This document shows positions 28,947-38,323 of a stretch of DNA of 64,000 nucleotides, piece after piece. The position numbers and the translations under genes are program-made. Source of the DNA: Streptomyces noursei ATCC 11455 (GTDB lineage: Bacteria; Actinomycetota; Actinomycetes; Streptomycetales; Streptomycetaceae). The notes under the pieces are model-generated. The model saw only the letters and a program-made list of their open reading frames with translations. It searched no databases and was not told the DNA's origin. The DNA lies in contig NZ_CP011533.1 in the NCBI RefSeq assembly GCF_001704275.1, forward strand, positions 6,138,001 through 6,202,000. The letters run 5' to 3'. The number at the start of each line of letters is the position of its first letter. The stretch's first letter is position 1.

Positions 28947-29876
28947 GTGAGGGACACACGAGAGAGCCGGCTGCTGCTGGTGCTGCTGGTCGCGATCGCG
29001 TTCGCGCTGATCACGGTCGATATCCGAGGCGGCGAACAGTCCCCGCTCGACGGTGCCCGGCAAGCCGCCGCCTCCGCCTTCGGCCCGGTGGAGCGCGGCG
29101 TGGCCCGCGTCGTCAACCCGGTCGGCAACGCCGTCAGCGCGGTACGCGACTCCGGCGACCGGCACAACCGCATCAGCGAGCTGGAACACCAGAACGCCGC
29201 ACTGAAGCTCAAGCTCGGCTCCCCGGACCGCAACCGCAACCGCGCCGCCGAACTCGACAAGATCCTCAAGACCGCGGCCACCGGCCAGTACGCGATCAAG
29301 GGCGCCGAGGTCATCGCCATCGGGTCCGCGCAGGGCTTCTCCTGGACCGTCACCATCGACGCCGGCAGCAGCGACGGCATCGCCCGCGACATGACCGTCC
29401 TCAACGGCGACGGGCTGGTCGGTCGGATCACCACCGTCACCCCGCACACCTCCACCGTGCTGCTCGCCGCCGACCCGGAGTTCACCGTCGGCACCCGGAT
29501 GGAGAAGACCAACGAGATCGGTTTCGCCAACGGCCAGGGCGTCCGCTCGCTCCGCGTCGAGCTGCTCAACGGCCGGGCCGACGTCAAGAAGGGCGACCGG
29601 CTGGTCACCTTCGGCTCCAGCAAGGACAAGCCGTTCGTGCCCGGGGTGCCGGTCGGCACGGTCACCAAGGTCGAGCCGCTCAACGGCGATCTGACCCGCA
29701 CCCTCCAGGTCCGGCCGTTCGTTTCCTTCTCGTCGCTCGACGTCGTCGGCGTCGTCGTCCAGCCGCCCCGCAAGGACCCGCGGGACACCGTCCTACCGCC
29801 CCCGGTCAAGCCCAGGCCGACGCCGACGGTCACCGTCACGGCCACCCCCTCCGAGAGCGCTTCACCCAGGAGCTGA
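28947..29876 (+). CDS. mreC: Rod/spore-shape protein MreC
   Basis: A 309-residue bitopic membrane protein. A TM helix (about residues 7-24) is followed by a coiled coil (about 65-95, RISELEHQNAALKLKL) and the periplasm-type double beta-barrel MreC domain (about 110-265). The Pro/Thr-rich C-terminal tail (PPPVKPRPTPTVTVTATPS) is an actinobacterial extra. It scaffolds PBP2 and RodA with MreD. GTG 28947 is preceded by GAGGAAGGA about 14 nt upstream. mreD starts 3 bp after its stop. Confidence 0.94.
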   Translation: MRDTRESRLLLVLLVAIAFALITVDIRGGEQSPLDGARQAAASAFGPVERGVARVVNPVGNAVSAVRDSGDRHNRISELEHQNAALKLKLGSPDRNRNRAAELDKILKTAATGQYAIKGAEVIAIGSAQGFSWTVTIDAGSSDGIARDMTVLNGDGLVGRITTVTPHTSTVLLAADPEFTVGTRMEKTNEIGFANGQGVRSLRVELLNGRADVKKGDRLVTFGSSKDKPFVPGVPVGTVTKVEPLNGDLTRTLQVRPFVSFSSLDVVGVVVQPPRKDPRDTVLPPPVKPRPTPTVTVTATPSESASPRS

Positions 29877-29879
29877 CCG

Positions 29880-30620
29880 ATGCGCATCAACCGGATCCTG
29901 CTCGCCACCCCGCTGGTGGTGGTCGCCCTGATCATCCAGGTCAGCATCCTCGCTAGACTCCAACTGCCGGGCGCCGTACCGGATCTGCTGCTGCTGGTCG
30001 TGGTCGGCCTGGCCCTGGTCTACGGCCATGTCGGCGGCTCGCTCATCGGCTTCGGCGCCGGGCTGCTGGCCGACCTCGCCCCGCCCGCCGACCACGCCAT
30101 CGGCCGCTACGCCCTGGTCCTGTGCGTCATCGGCTACGTCGCGGGCCTGACCAAGCCGGACAACGGCCAGCACCGCTCGGCGACCCTGCCGCTGGTGGTC
30201 GTGATCGGCGCGGCCATCGGCTCGACGCTGATGTACGCCGGGGTCGGCTCCCTGGTCGGCGACACCGCCGCCCGACACGTCGGCCTGGTCGGGCTGCTGC
30301 TCAGCGCCACGCTCTACGACCTGTTGCTCGCCCCCTTCACCGTTCCGCTGGTGATGGCGCTGGCGCGCAGGACGGAGCACGATCCGCTGGCCACCGACGC
30401 CGGCGGCACCGCCGGCGGCCTCGGTCGGCACGGCTGGGGGCGCGGCGACGGCCGCTCCGGTGGGGTCGGTACGTGGACCGGGGGCTGGCTCACGACCGGC
30501 ACCGGCCTCAAAGCCAGCCGCAACGCGATGAAGGCGATCCGCACCGGCCGGGTTCCCAAGCCGGCCCGTGGCGGACGCACCAAGGGGGTCAAGGGCATCA
30601 AGGGGGTCAAGCGCCTGTGA
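29880..30620 (+). CDS. mreD: Shape protein MreD with a long basic C-terminal tail
   Basis: A 246-residue protein with a membrane domain of about six helices in residues 1-163, matching the usual MreD size. An 80-residue Gly/Arg/Lys-rich tail follows, ending GVKGIKGVKRL. The tail should be cytoplasmic; its net positive charge suggests contact with acidic phospholipid, RNA or a protein partner. The 3' end overlaps the mrdA start by 4 bp (GTGA), so the two are translationally coupled. Confidence 0.92.
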   Translation: MRINRILLATPLVVVALIIQVSILARLQLPGAVPDLLLLVVVGLALVYGHVGGSLIGFGAGLLADLAPPADHAIGRYALVLCVIGYVAGLTKPDNGQHRSATLPLVVVIGAAIGSTLMYAGVGSLVGDTAARHVGLVGLLLSATLYDLLLAPFTVPLVMALARRTEHDPLATDAGGTAGGLGRHGWGRGDGRSGGVGTWTGGWLTTGTGLKASRNAMKAIRTGRVPKPARGGRTKGVKGIKGVKRL

Positions 30621-32758
30621 GCAACATTCCGGAGACGGGGAAGACCTCCCGCGTCACCATCCGGCTGGTCGCCATCCAGATCCTGGTCTTCTCACTGCTG
30701 GCGACGCTCGGCGGCCGGCTGTGGTATCTCCAGATCCGCAACGGCCAGGAGTACGCGGCCAAGGCCAGGTCCAACCACGTCCAGCAGGTCATCGAGCCCG
30801 CCACCCGCGGCTCCATCCTCGACGCCCGCGGCGTGCCGCTGGCCGACAACCAGACCCGGCTCGTGGTCTCCGCCAGCCGCACCGACCTGCTGAAGATGAA
30901 GGACGACGGCAAGGCCGTGCTCGCCCGGCTGGCCAAGGTGCTGGGCATGCCCGCGCAGGAGATCCGCAACAAGGTCCGGCTCTGCGACTCCAAGACCCCG
31001 CAGCCCTGCTGGAACGGCTCGCCCTTCCAGCCGATCCCGATCACCGACAAGGCCACCACCCAGCAGGCCCTGCAGATCCGCGAGCGCTCCGAGGACTTCC
31101 CCGGCATCAGCGCCCAGCCCACCGCCGTCCGCCGCTACCCGGCGCTCGGCAAGTCCAACACCGCCCAGGTCCTCGGCTACCTCTCGCCGGTCACCGACGA
31201 GGAGATCCAGCGGGCCAAGAACGGCGCCTCGCCGCTGCTGCGCTCGGACCAGGTCGGCCGGTCCGGTCTGGAGCGGCAGTACGACACCTTCCTGCGCGGC
31301 AAGGCCGCCGTCACCCGCTACGAGGTCGACAACCTCGGCCGGGTCATCGGGCAGGCCAACAGCGACAAGGGCCAGGCCGGTTCGACCCTGGTCACCAGCA
31401 TCGACGCCCGCGTCCAGGCCATAGCGGAACAGCAGCTCGACAAGGCCATGAAGGACGCCCGCACCCAGGTGGACCGGAACACCGGCACCAACTACAAGGC
31501 CGACTCGGGTGCCGTGGTCGTCCTGGAGGCGAAGACCGGCCGGGTGGTGGCGATGGCCTCCAACCCCACCTACGACCCCAACGCCTGGGTCGGCGGGATC
31601 TCCGGCAAGGACTACGCCAAGCTGACCGGCAAGGACTCCAACTACCCGCTGCTCAACCGCGCCATCCAGGGACAGGCCGCCCCCGGCTCGATCTTCAAGG
31701 TCATCTCGACCTCGGCCGCGGTCAACGCCGGCTACCCCTTCGACGGCCACTACCCCTGCACCAGCTCGTACAGCATCGGCGGCCAGGTCTTCCGGAACTT
31801 CGAGGGCGAGTCGCAGGGCGACATCAGCCTGGGGCGGGCGCTGGAGGTCTCCTGCGACACCGTCTTCTACCGGCTCGGCCACGAGGAGTGGAAGAAGGAC
31901 GGCGGCGACAAGCCCGTCCAGGACCCCCGCGACTGGTTCTACAAGACCGCCCACCAGTTCGGCCTCGGCAAGGAGACCGGCGTCGACCTCCCCAACGAGG
32001 TCAAGGGCCGGGTCCCCGACCGCCAGTGGAAGACCGCCTTCTGGAAGGCCAACAAGGACAGCTGGTGCGCGCACCCCAAGGACGCCAATGACTACGTCTC
32101 CAAGCTCGCCCGGGAGAACTGCCTCGAAGGCATGAAGCTGCACGCCTACGACTCGATCAACTACGCCATCGGCCAGGGCGACACCCTCGTCACCCCGATC
32201 CAGATGGCGACGATCTACGCGGCGCTCTCCAACGGCGGCACCCTCTACAACCCCACCGTCGGCAAGGCCATCGTCAGCCCCGACGGCAAGTCGGTGCAGA
32301 CGATCCGGCCGAAGTCGCACGGCCATCTGCCGGACACCCCGCAGACCCTCCGGCAGATCGACGCCGCGCTCCAGGGCGTCACCGAGCGGGGCACCGCCGC
32401 CTGGCGCTTCCAGGGCTGGCCGCAGGACAAGATCCCGATGCACGCCAAGACCGGTACCGCCGAGGTCTACGGCAAGCAGACCACCTCGTGGTTCGCGACG
32501 TACACCAAGGACTACGCGATCGTGATGACCATCTCCCAGGGTGGTACCGGCTCCGGCGCCTCCGGCCCGGCCGTCCGCAACATCTACAACGCGCTCTACG
32601 GCGTCAACGACAAGGGCGAGATCGACGACAAGGCCGCGCTGCTCCCCAGGCCGGAGAGCAAGCTGCCCAAGATCGAGAGCGACGGCACCATCCTCTCGCC
32701 GCCCATCAAGCCGCCGGCCGACCCGTCGCCGTCCCCCTCCGGGAGCCCCCAGCAGTGA
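30617..32758 (+). CDS. mrdA: Penicillin-binding protein 2 (class B transpeptidase)
   Basis: A 713-residue elongation-type transpeptidase. A TM anchor (about residues 15-36) is followed by the PBP dimer domain (about 60-230) and the transpeptidase domain with SIFK (APGSIFKV), SCD (EVSCDT) in place of the usual SxN, and KTG (HAKTGTAE). A Pro/Ser tail ends the protein. GTG 30617 overlaps the mreD stop and the rodA GTG overlaps its own stop, giving a tightly coupled mreD-mrdA-rodA unit. It cross-links glycan chains polymerised by RodA. Confidence 0.95.
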   Translation: MSNIPETGKTSRVTIRLVAIQILVFSLLATLGGRLWYLQIRNGQEYAAKARSNHVQQVIEPATRGSILDARGVPLADNQTRLVVSASRTDLLKMKDDGKAVLARLAKVLGMPAQEIRNKVRLCDSKTPQPCWNGSPFQPIPITDKATTQQALQIRERSEDFPGISAQPTAVRRYPALGKSNTAQVLGYLSPVTDEEIQRAKNGASPLLRSDQVGRSGLERQYDTFLRGKAAVTRYEVDNLGRVIGQANSDKGQAGSTLVTSIDARVQAIAEQQLDKAMKDARTQVDRNTGTNYKADSGAVVVLEAKTGRVVAMASNPTYDPNAWVGGISGKDYAKLTGKDSNYPLLNRAIQGQAAPGSIFKVISTSAAVNAGYPFDGHYPCTSSYSIGGQVFRNFEGESQGDISLGRALEVSCDTVFYRLGHEEWKKDGGDKPVQDPRDWFYKTAHQFGLGKETGVDLPNEVKGRVPDRQWKTAFWKANKDSWCAHPKDANDYVSKLARENCLEGMKLHAYDSINYAIGQGDTLVTPIQMATIYAALSNGGTLYNPTVGKAIVSPDGKSVQTIRPKSHGHLPDTPQTLRQIDAALQGVTERGTAAWRFQGWPQDKIPMHAKTGTAEVYGKQTTSWFATYTKDYAIVMTISQGGTGSGASGPAVRNIYNALYGVNDKGEIDDKAALLPRPESKLPKIESDGTILSPPIKPPADPSPSPSGSPQQ

Positions 32759-33969
32759 CCACGCCGCTCTTCTCCCGGACCTTCTCCGTCCGCCGCTACG
32801 CCCCGGACCAAGGCGTCTGGGGCCGGCTGACGGCGCGTGACTCCGTGGTGCGCAGACTGGACTGGATACTGCTGCTGTCCTGCCTGGTGCTGTCCCTGAT
32901 GGGATCGATCCTGGTCTTCTCGGCGACCCGCAACCGCACCGAACTCAACAAGGGCGACGAGTACTTCTTCTTCGTCCACCACCTGCTGAACACCTCCATC
33001 GGCATCGCGCTGGCCGGCGGCACCATCTGGCTGGGCCACCGCACCCTGCGCGGCGCCGTCCCGGTGCTGTTCGGCGCCTCGGTGCTGCTGGCGGTGCTGG
33101 TGCTGACGCCGCTGGGCGCCACCATCAACGGCTCCCGTTCGTGGCTCGCGATCCCCGGCGGCTTCTCGCTCCAGCCCGCCGAGTTCACCAAGATCACCAT
33201 CACCCTGGGCATGGCGATGATCCTGGCGGCCCGGGTCGACGCCGGCGACCGCCCGCACCCCGACCACCGCACCGTCGTCCAGGCCCTGGGGCTGGCCGCC
33301 ATCCCGGTGGGCGTGATCCTCCTGATGCCCGACCTCGGCTCGGTGATGGTGCTCGGCGCCATCATCCTCGGCGTGCTGCTCGCCAGCGGCTGCTCCAACC
33401 GCTGGATCCTGGGCCTGCTCGGCACCGGTGTCGTCGGCTGCGTGGCCATCTGGCAGCTCGGGCTGCTGGACGCGTACCAGATCGCCCGGTTCGCCGCGTT
33501 CGCCAACCCGAGCCTGGACCCGGCCGGCGTCGGCTACAACACCAACCAGGCCCGGATCGCCATCGGCGGTGGCGGGTTGACCGGCTCCGGCCTCTTCCAC
33601 GGCAGCCAGACCACCGGCCAGTTCGTCCCCGAGCAGCAGACCGACTTCATCTTCACCGTCGCCGGCGAGGAACTCGGCTTCCTCGGCGCGGGCCTGATCA
33701 TCCTCCTGCTCGGCGTGGTGCTGTGGCGCGCCTGCCGGATCGCCCGCGAGACCGGCGAGCTCTACGGCACGATCGTGGCCGCCGGTATCATCGCGTGGTT
33801 CGCCTTCCAGGCGTTCGAGAACATCGGGATGACCCTGGGCATCATGCCCGTCACCGGTCTGCCGCTGCCGTTCGTCTCCTACGGCGGCACCTCGATGTTC
33901 GCGGTGTGGATCGCCATCGGTCTGCTGCAGTCGATCCGCGTCCAGCGCCCGGTCTCCGCGTCCCGTTGA
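32755..33969 (+). CDS. rodA: RodA/FtsW-family SEDS glycosyltransferase
   Basis: A 404-residue SEDS peptidoglycan polymerase partnered with the preceding PBP2. It has about ten hydrophobic helices, the conserved loop GSRSWLAIPGGFSLQPAEFTK, the large loop QTTGQFVPEQQTDFIF and the C-terminal GLPLPFVSYGGTSM signature with its catalytic-loop context. Its counterpart in S. coelicolor (sfr) is named in the mre cluster. GTG 32755 overlaps the mrdA stop codon by 4 bp. The cluster ends here, with a converging gene 21 bp on. Confidence 0.95.
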   Translation: MTTPLFSRTFSVRRYAPDQGVWGRLTARDSVVRRLDWILLLSCLVLSLMGSILVFSATRNRTELNKGDEYFFFVHHLLNTSIGIALAGGTIWLGHRTLRGAVPVLFGASVLLAVLVLTPLGATINGSRSWLAIPGGFSLQPAEFTKITITLGMAMILAARVDAGDRPHPDHRTVVQALGLAAIPVGVILLMPDLGSVMVLGAIILGVLLASGCSNRWILGLLGTGVVGCVAIWQLGLLDAYQIARFAAFANPSLDPAGVGYNTNQARIAIGGGGLTGSGLFHGSQTTGQFVPEQQTDFIFTVAGEELGFLGAGLIILLLGVVLWRACRIARETGELYGTIVAAGIIAWFAFQAFENIGMTLGIMPVTGLPLPFVSYGGTSMFAVWIAIGLLQSIRVQRPVSASR

Positions 33970-33990
33970 CCGCGCGGCACCGCCGCGGGG

Positions 33991-34494
33991 TCAGCGTCCG
34001 GTGCGCAGTTCGAACCACAGGGACGTGGTGTGCGGCGGCCCCTCGAACGGGGTCGTCCCCCAGTCGTCGGCGAGCCGGCTGATCAGCAGCAGCCCGTGCG
34101 CGGGGTCCCGGTCGCCGGGCACCCAGGGGGCTCCTCCCGGTCGAGCGAGGTCGGGGCCGGGGGACCGTCGGAGGCCCTCGGAGGACGGCGCGGGGATCAC
34201 CGCCGCGCCCTCGTCGTGCACGCTGATCCGCAGGCCGTGCGCCGCGGTCAGCACCCGCAGCAGGATGTCCGCGGAGCCGGGGGTGCGCAGATGGGCCCTG
34301 GTGACCGCCTCCGAGGTGAGCAGGACGGCGGTGTCCCGGAGGGCGGCGAGCGGGCCGTGCCGCAGCAGGGCCCGGACGAAGTCGCGGGCGGTCTTCGGGA
34401 CGCTGGGCCGGCTCGCCGCGGTGAGCAGGTACGGGCGCGCTCCGGCCGCGACGCGGAGGGGCGGCCGGGCGAGGGCTGCGGTGTCGGGGTGCAC
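33991..34494 (-). CDS. Small HATPase-fold protein (anti-sigma-type), degenerate N box
   Basis: A 167-residue stand-alone GHKL/HATPase_c protein of the type abundant in Streptomyces, some of which are anti-sigma kinases. The N box reads LLTSEAVTRAH, with Arg66 where the Mg-binding Asn normally sits (LVTNA). The G1 box reads SVHDEG, followed by HGLLLISRLADDWG and a TTSLWFEL strand. Residues about 105-126 look like an insertion coded by a REP-like DNA element (34126-34164). GTG 34494 has GGGAGA 6 nt upstream. ATP binding may be weak or lost. Confidence 0.82.
   Translation of the reverse strand: MHPDTAALARPPLRVAAGARPYLLTAASRPSVPKTARDFVRALLRHGPLAALRDTAVLLTSEAVTRAHLRTPGSADILLRVLTAAHGLRISVHDEGAAVIPAPSSEGLRRSPGPDLARPGGAPWVPGDRDPAHGLLLISRLADDWGTTPFEGPPHTTSLWFELRTGR
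34126..34164 (-). repeat. REP-like hairpin element inside a coding sequence
   Basis: This 39-bp stretch resembles a short inverted repeat I recall as widespread in Streptomyces genomes (on the plus strand, G-run, CCCGGTCGAGCG core, then CCGGGGGA). It has TCCCGG/CCGGGGGA arms and adds about 13-20 residues of Pro/Gly/Arg to the ATPase-fold protein without breaking frame. Confidence 0.5.
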
Positions 34495-34648
34495 GGTTTC
34501 TCCCGGTGTCGATCGAGACGGTTACCACGCTGTGTGGGCGTCCTGTCACACACCGTAAGACACCGTGTGTCGGCGATGCCACCCGTTCCGGGCGCGGACC
34601 GGTGTCGGACGGCTGGTCGGGGTCGTGGTGGCTGACTAGATTCGATGC

Positions 34649-36247
34649 ATGGCCGACACCGTGCGGGAGATCGAGCGGAAATACGAGATGGCCGAGACGG
34701 GCGCGGCCACCCGGATCGACGCCGACCACCTGCCCGACCTGACCCGCGCCGGCCGGGTCGCGACCGTGACGGAGCGCGGCACCCGGGCCCTGGACGCCGT
34801 CTACTACGACACCGCGGACCAGCGCCTCGCCGCGGACGGCATCACCCTGCGCCGGCGCACCGGCGGCACCGACGCGGGCTGGCACCTCAAACTCCCGGTC
34901 GCGCTCCCCGAGGTCACCGGCGCGGTGCGCGACGAGATCCGCGCCCCGCTCTCCGACGCCCCGCCCCGCGAGCTGACCGCGCTGGTCCGCTCCCGGACCC
35001 GCGACGCCCCGCTGATCCCCCTCGTCCGGCTGCGGACCCGGCGCACGGTCCACGACCTCGAAGATGCCGCCGGCCGTCCGCTCGCCGAGGTCGCGGTGGA
35101 CGACGTACGGGCCCGTCGGCTGCACCCGGAAGGGGCGGCGCGCACGGCCCGCTGGCGGGAGATCGAGGTCGAGCTGGCCCCCGGGAGCGGGCGCGGCGCG
35201 GGGCAGAAGCTGCTGGACGAGGTCGAGCGGGTGCTGACCGGGGCCGGCGCGCGCCCCTCCGCCGCCCCGTCGAAACTGGCCCGCGCCCTGGCGGAGACCT
35301 CGCCGGAGGCCGCGCGGGAGGGCGCCGCGCGCCCCGCCGCCGCGGACGCCGACCGCCCCCGCCGCACCGCCGGCGACGTCGTGCTCCGCTACGTCCGTGC
35401 CCAGGTGCGGGCGATCGTCGAGCTGGACCCGGCGGTCCGGCGCGACCTGCCCGACGCGGTGCACCAGATGCGGGTCGCCACCCGCCGGCTGCGCAGCGCC
35501 TTCCGCTCGTACGCCAAGGTCCTCGACCGGGCCGCCACCGACCCGCTGGGCGTCGAACTCAAGTGGCTGGCAACGGAGTTGGGGGCTGGTCGGGACCAGG
35601 AGGTGCTCGCCGACCGGCTCTCCGCGGCCCTGGCCGAGGTGCCCCGCACGCTGCGGCTGGGACCGGTGTCGGCCCGGCTGCGCAGCTGGTCGGCCCGGCA
35701 CCGAGCAGGGGCCCGCGAACGGCTGCTCGCCGCCCTCGACGGCCCGCGCTACCTCGCCCTCCTGGAGAACCTGCACGCCCTGCTCGGCGCCCCGCCGCTG
35801 CGCCGCCCCGCCGCCCGTCCCGCGCCCCCCGTCGTCGCCGGCGCCGTCCTCAGGGACTACCGGCGGCTGGCCCACCGCATCGAGGTCGCCCTGGACACCC
35901 CCGCCGGCCCGGCCCGCGACGAGGCGCTGCACAGCGCCCGCAAGGCCGCCAAGCGCATCCGGTACGCGGCCGAGGCGGCCAGCCCGGCGCTCGGACGCCC
36001 GGCCCGCGCGTTCGTCCGGCGCACCAAGCAGGTGCAGCAGCTGCTCGGCGACCACCAGGACAGCGTGGTCGCGCGCGCCGCGCTGCGCGAGCTGGCGACC
36101 CAGGCCCGCCGGGCCGGCGAGAGCGGATTCACCTTCGGCCTGCTCTACGGCCGGGAGGAGGCCCTGGCGGCCCGCGGCGAACGGGAACTGCCCGCTCTGT
36201 GGGCGAAGGTCTCCCGTCCCCGGTACCGGGCGGCGCTGCGGGCCTGA
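34649..36247 (+). CDS. CYTH and CHAD domain protein
   Basis: A 532-residue fusion. The N-terminal CYTH domain (residues 1-200) has the EIERKYEM signature and alternating charged strands (VYYDTADQRL, TLRRRTGG, WHLKLP) of triphosphate tunnel enzymes. The C-terminal CHAD domain (about 235-530) is rich in paired His/Arg/Lys (VHQMRVATRRLRSAFR, LHSARKAAKRIRYAAE), which bind polyphosphate in this family. It may act on inorganic tri- or polyphosphate, but activity is inferred. ATG 34649 follows TAGATT (34637-34642) by 6 nt, so the mRNA is probably leaderless. Confidence 0.9.
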   Translation: MADTVREIERKYEMAETGAATRIDADHLPDLTRAGRVATVTERGTRALDAVYYDTADQRLAADGITLRRRTGGTDAGWHLKLPVALPEVTGAVRDEIRAPLSDAPPRELTALVRSRTRDAPLIPLVRLRTRRTVHDLEDAAGRPLAEVAVDDVRARRLHPEGAARTARWREIEVELAPGSGRGAGQKLLDEVERVLTGAGARPSAAPSKLARALAETSPEAAREGAARPAAADADRPRRTAGDVVLRYVRAQVRAIVELDPAVRRDLPDAVHQMRVATRRLRSAFRSYAKVLDRAATDPLGVELKWLATELGAGRDQEVLADRLSAALAEVPRTLRLGPVSARLRSWSARHRAGARERLLAALDGPRYLALLENLHALLGAPPLRRPAARPAPPVVAGAVLRDYRRLAHRIEVALDTPAGPARDEALHSARKAAKRIRYAAEAASPALGRPARAFVRRTKQVQQLLGDHQDSVVARAALRELATQARRAGESGFTFGLLYGREEALAARGERELPALWAKVSRPRYRAALRA

Positions 36248-36374
36248 GCGGGGCCCGCGCCGCCCGCTCGACGGCGCAGGCCGGAGCGCCGACCGCGAGA
36301 TCTCCGTGCCGAGGGGTGACTCCGAGCGGGTTACGCTTGTGAGTCGCCCCCTTGTCCGTCCACGAAGGTTCGAG

Positions 36375-38297
36375 ATGTCCGAGTCGGTTTTCCCGCAGCT
36401 CGAAGCTCTGCTCCCGCACGTGCAGAAGCCCATCCAGTACGTCGGTGGTGAGCTGAACTCCACCGTCAAGGAATGGGCGGAGTGCGACGTCCGCTGGGCA
36501 CTCATGTACCCCGACGCCTACGAGGTCGGGCTGCCCAACCAGGGCGTCATGATCCTCTACGAGGTCCTCAACGAGCAGGACGGCGTCCTCGCCGAGCGCA
36601 CCTACAGCGTCTGGCCGGACCTCGAAGCGCTGATGCGCGAGCACGAGGTGCCCCAGTTCACCGTGGACAGCCACCGGCCCGTCGGCGACTTCGACGTGTT
36701 CGGCCTGAGCTTCTCCACCGAGCTCGGCTACACCAACATGCTCACCGCCCTGGACCTCGCGGGCATCCCGCTGGAGGCCAAGGACCGCACCGAGGACCAC
36801 CCGGTGGTCCTGGCCGGCGGCCACGCCGCGTTCAACCCCGAGCCGATCGCCGACTTCCTCGACTGCGCGGTCATCGGCGACGGCGAGCAGGCGGTCCTGG
36901 ACATCACCAGGATCATCCGGGAGTGGAAGGCCGAGGGCCGCCCCGGCGGCCGCGACGAGTTGCTCTTCCGCCTCGCCAGGACCGGCAACGTCTACGTCCC
37001 CAAGTTCTACGACGTCGAGTACCTCGGCGACGGCCGTATCGCGCGTGTCGTGCCGAACCGCTCCGGCGTCCCGTGGCGGGTCTCCAAGCACACCGTCATG
37101 GACCTCGACGAGTGGCCCTACCCCAAGCAGCCGCTCGTCCCCCTGGCCGAGACCGTCCACGAGCGGATGTCGGTCGAGATCTTCCGTGGCTGCACCCGCG
37201 GCTGCCGTTTCTGCCAGGCCGGCATGATCACGCGCCCCGTACGGGAGCGAAGCATCACCGGCATCGGCGAGATGGTGGACAAGGGCCTGAAGGCCACGGG
37301 ATTCGAGGAGGTCGGCCTGCTGTCGCTGTCCTCCGCGGACCACACCGAGATCGGCGACGTGGCCAAGGGCCTCGCCGACCGGTACGAGGAAGACAAGATC
37401 GGTCTGTCGCTGCCGTCGACCCGGGTCGACGCCTTCAACATCGATCTCGCCAACGAGCTGACCCGCAACGGCCGTCGCTCCGGTCTGACCTTCGCCCCCG
37501 AGGGCGGCAGCGAGCGGATCCGCAAGGTCATCAACAAGATGGTCTCCGAAGAGGACCTGATCCGGACCGTCGCCACCGCCTACGGCAACGGCTGGCGCCA
37601 GGTGAAGCTCTACTTCATGTGCGGTCTGCCGACCGAGACCGACGACGACGTCCTGCAGATCGCGGACATGGCGACCAAGGTCATCGCCAAGGGCCGCGAG
37701 GTCTCCAAGTCCAACGACATCCGCTGCACCGTCTCCATCGGCGGTTTCGTCCCCAAGCCGCACACCCCCTTCCAGTGGGCCCCGCAGCTCTCCGCCGAGG
37801 AGACCGACGCCCGCCTGGCCAAGCTCCGCGACAAGATCCGCGGCGACAAGAAGTACGGCCGCTCCATCGGCTTCCGCTACCACGACGGCAAGCCCGGCAT
37901 CGTCGAGGGCCTGCTCTCCCGCGGCGACCGCCGGATCGGCGCGGTCATCCGCGCGGTGTACGACGACGGCGGCCGCTTCGACGGCTGGCGCGAGCACTTC
38001 TCCTACGACCGCTGGATGGAGTGCGCCGAGAAGACGCTGCCCGACTTCGGTGTGGACGTCGACTGGTACACCACCCGCGAGCGCACCTACGAGGAGGTCC
38101 TGCCCTGGGACCACCTCGACTCCGGCCTCGACAAGGACTGGCTCTGGGAGGACTGGCAAGACGCCCTCGACGAGACCGAGGTCGAGGACTGCCGCTGGAC
38201 CCCGTGCTTCGACTGCGGCGTCTGCCCGCAGATGGACACCCACATCCAGATCGGCCCGACGGGCAAGAAGCTGCTGCCGCTGACCGTCGTCAAGTAG
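36375..38297 (+). CDS. TIGR03960-type B12-binding-fold radical SAM protein
   Basis: A 640-residue protein. A cobalamin-binding-like Rossmann region (about residues 30-215, GLSFSTELGYTNML, LAGGHAAFNPEPIADF) precedes a radical SAM core with the cluster motif C273-x3-C277-x2-C280 (GCTRGCRFCQAG). A C-terminal extension ends with CFDCGVCPQMD, a second Cys-rich site. The substrate is unknown. The next gene encodes DUF2344, which is fused to this protein or adjacent to it in many genomes, so the two probably act together. A strong hairpin (38324-38363) lies between them. Confidence 0.92.
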   Translation: MSESVFPQLEALLPHVQKPIQYVGGELNSTVKEWAECDVRWALMYPDAYEVGLPNQGVMILYEVLNEQDGVLAERTYSVWPDLEALMREHEVPQFTVDSHRPVGDFDVFGLSFSTELGYTNMLTALDLAGIPLEAKDRTEDHPVVLAGGHAAFNPEPIADFLDCAVIGDGEQAVLDITRIIREWKAEGRPGGRDELLFRLARTGNVYVPKFYDVEYLGDGRIARVVPNRSGVPWRVSKHTVMDLDEWPYPKQPLVPLAETVHERMSVEIFRGCTRGCRFCQAGMITRPVRERSITGIGEMVDKGLKATGFEEVGLLSLSSADHTEIGDVAKGLADRYEEDKIGLSLPSTRVDAFNIDLANELTRNGRRSGLTFAPEGGSERIRKVINKMVSEEDLIRTVATAYGNGWRQVKLYFMCGLPTETDDDVLQIADMATKVIAKGREVSKSNDIRCTVSIGGFVPKPHTPFQWAPQLSAEETDARLAKLRDKIRGDKKYGRSIGFRYHDGKPGIVEGLLSRGDRRIGAVIRAVYDDGGRFDGWREHFSYDRWMECAEKTLPDFGVDVDWYTTRERTYEEVLPWDHLDSGLDKDWLWEDWQDALDETEVEDCRWTPCFDCGVCPQMDTHIQIGPTGKKLLPLTVVK

Positions 38298-38323
38298 CCG
38301 TCGCCGCGCGCCGCGGTGTGCGC

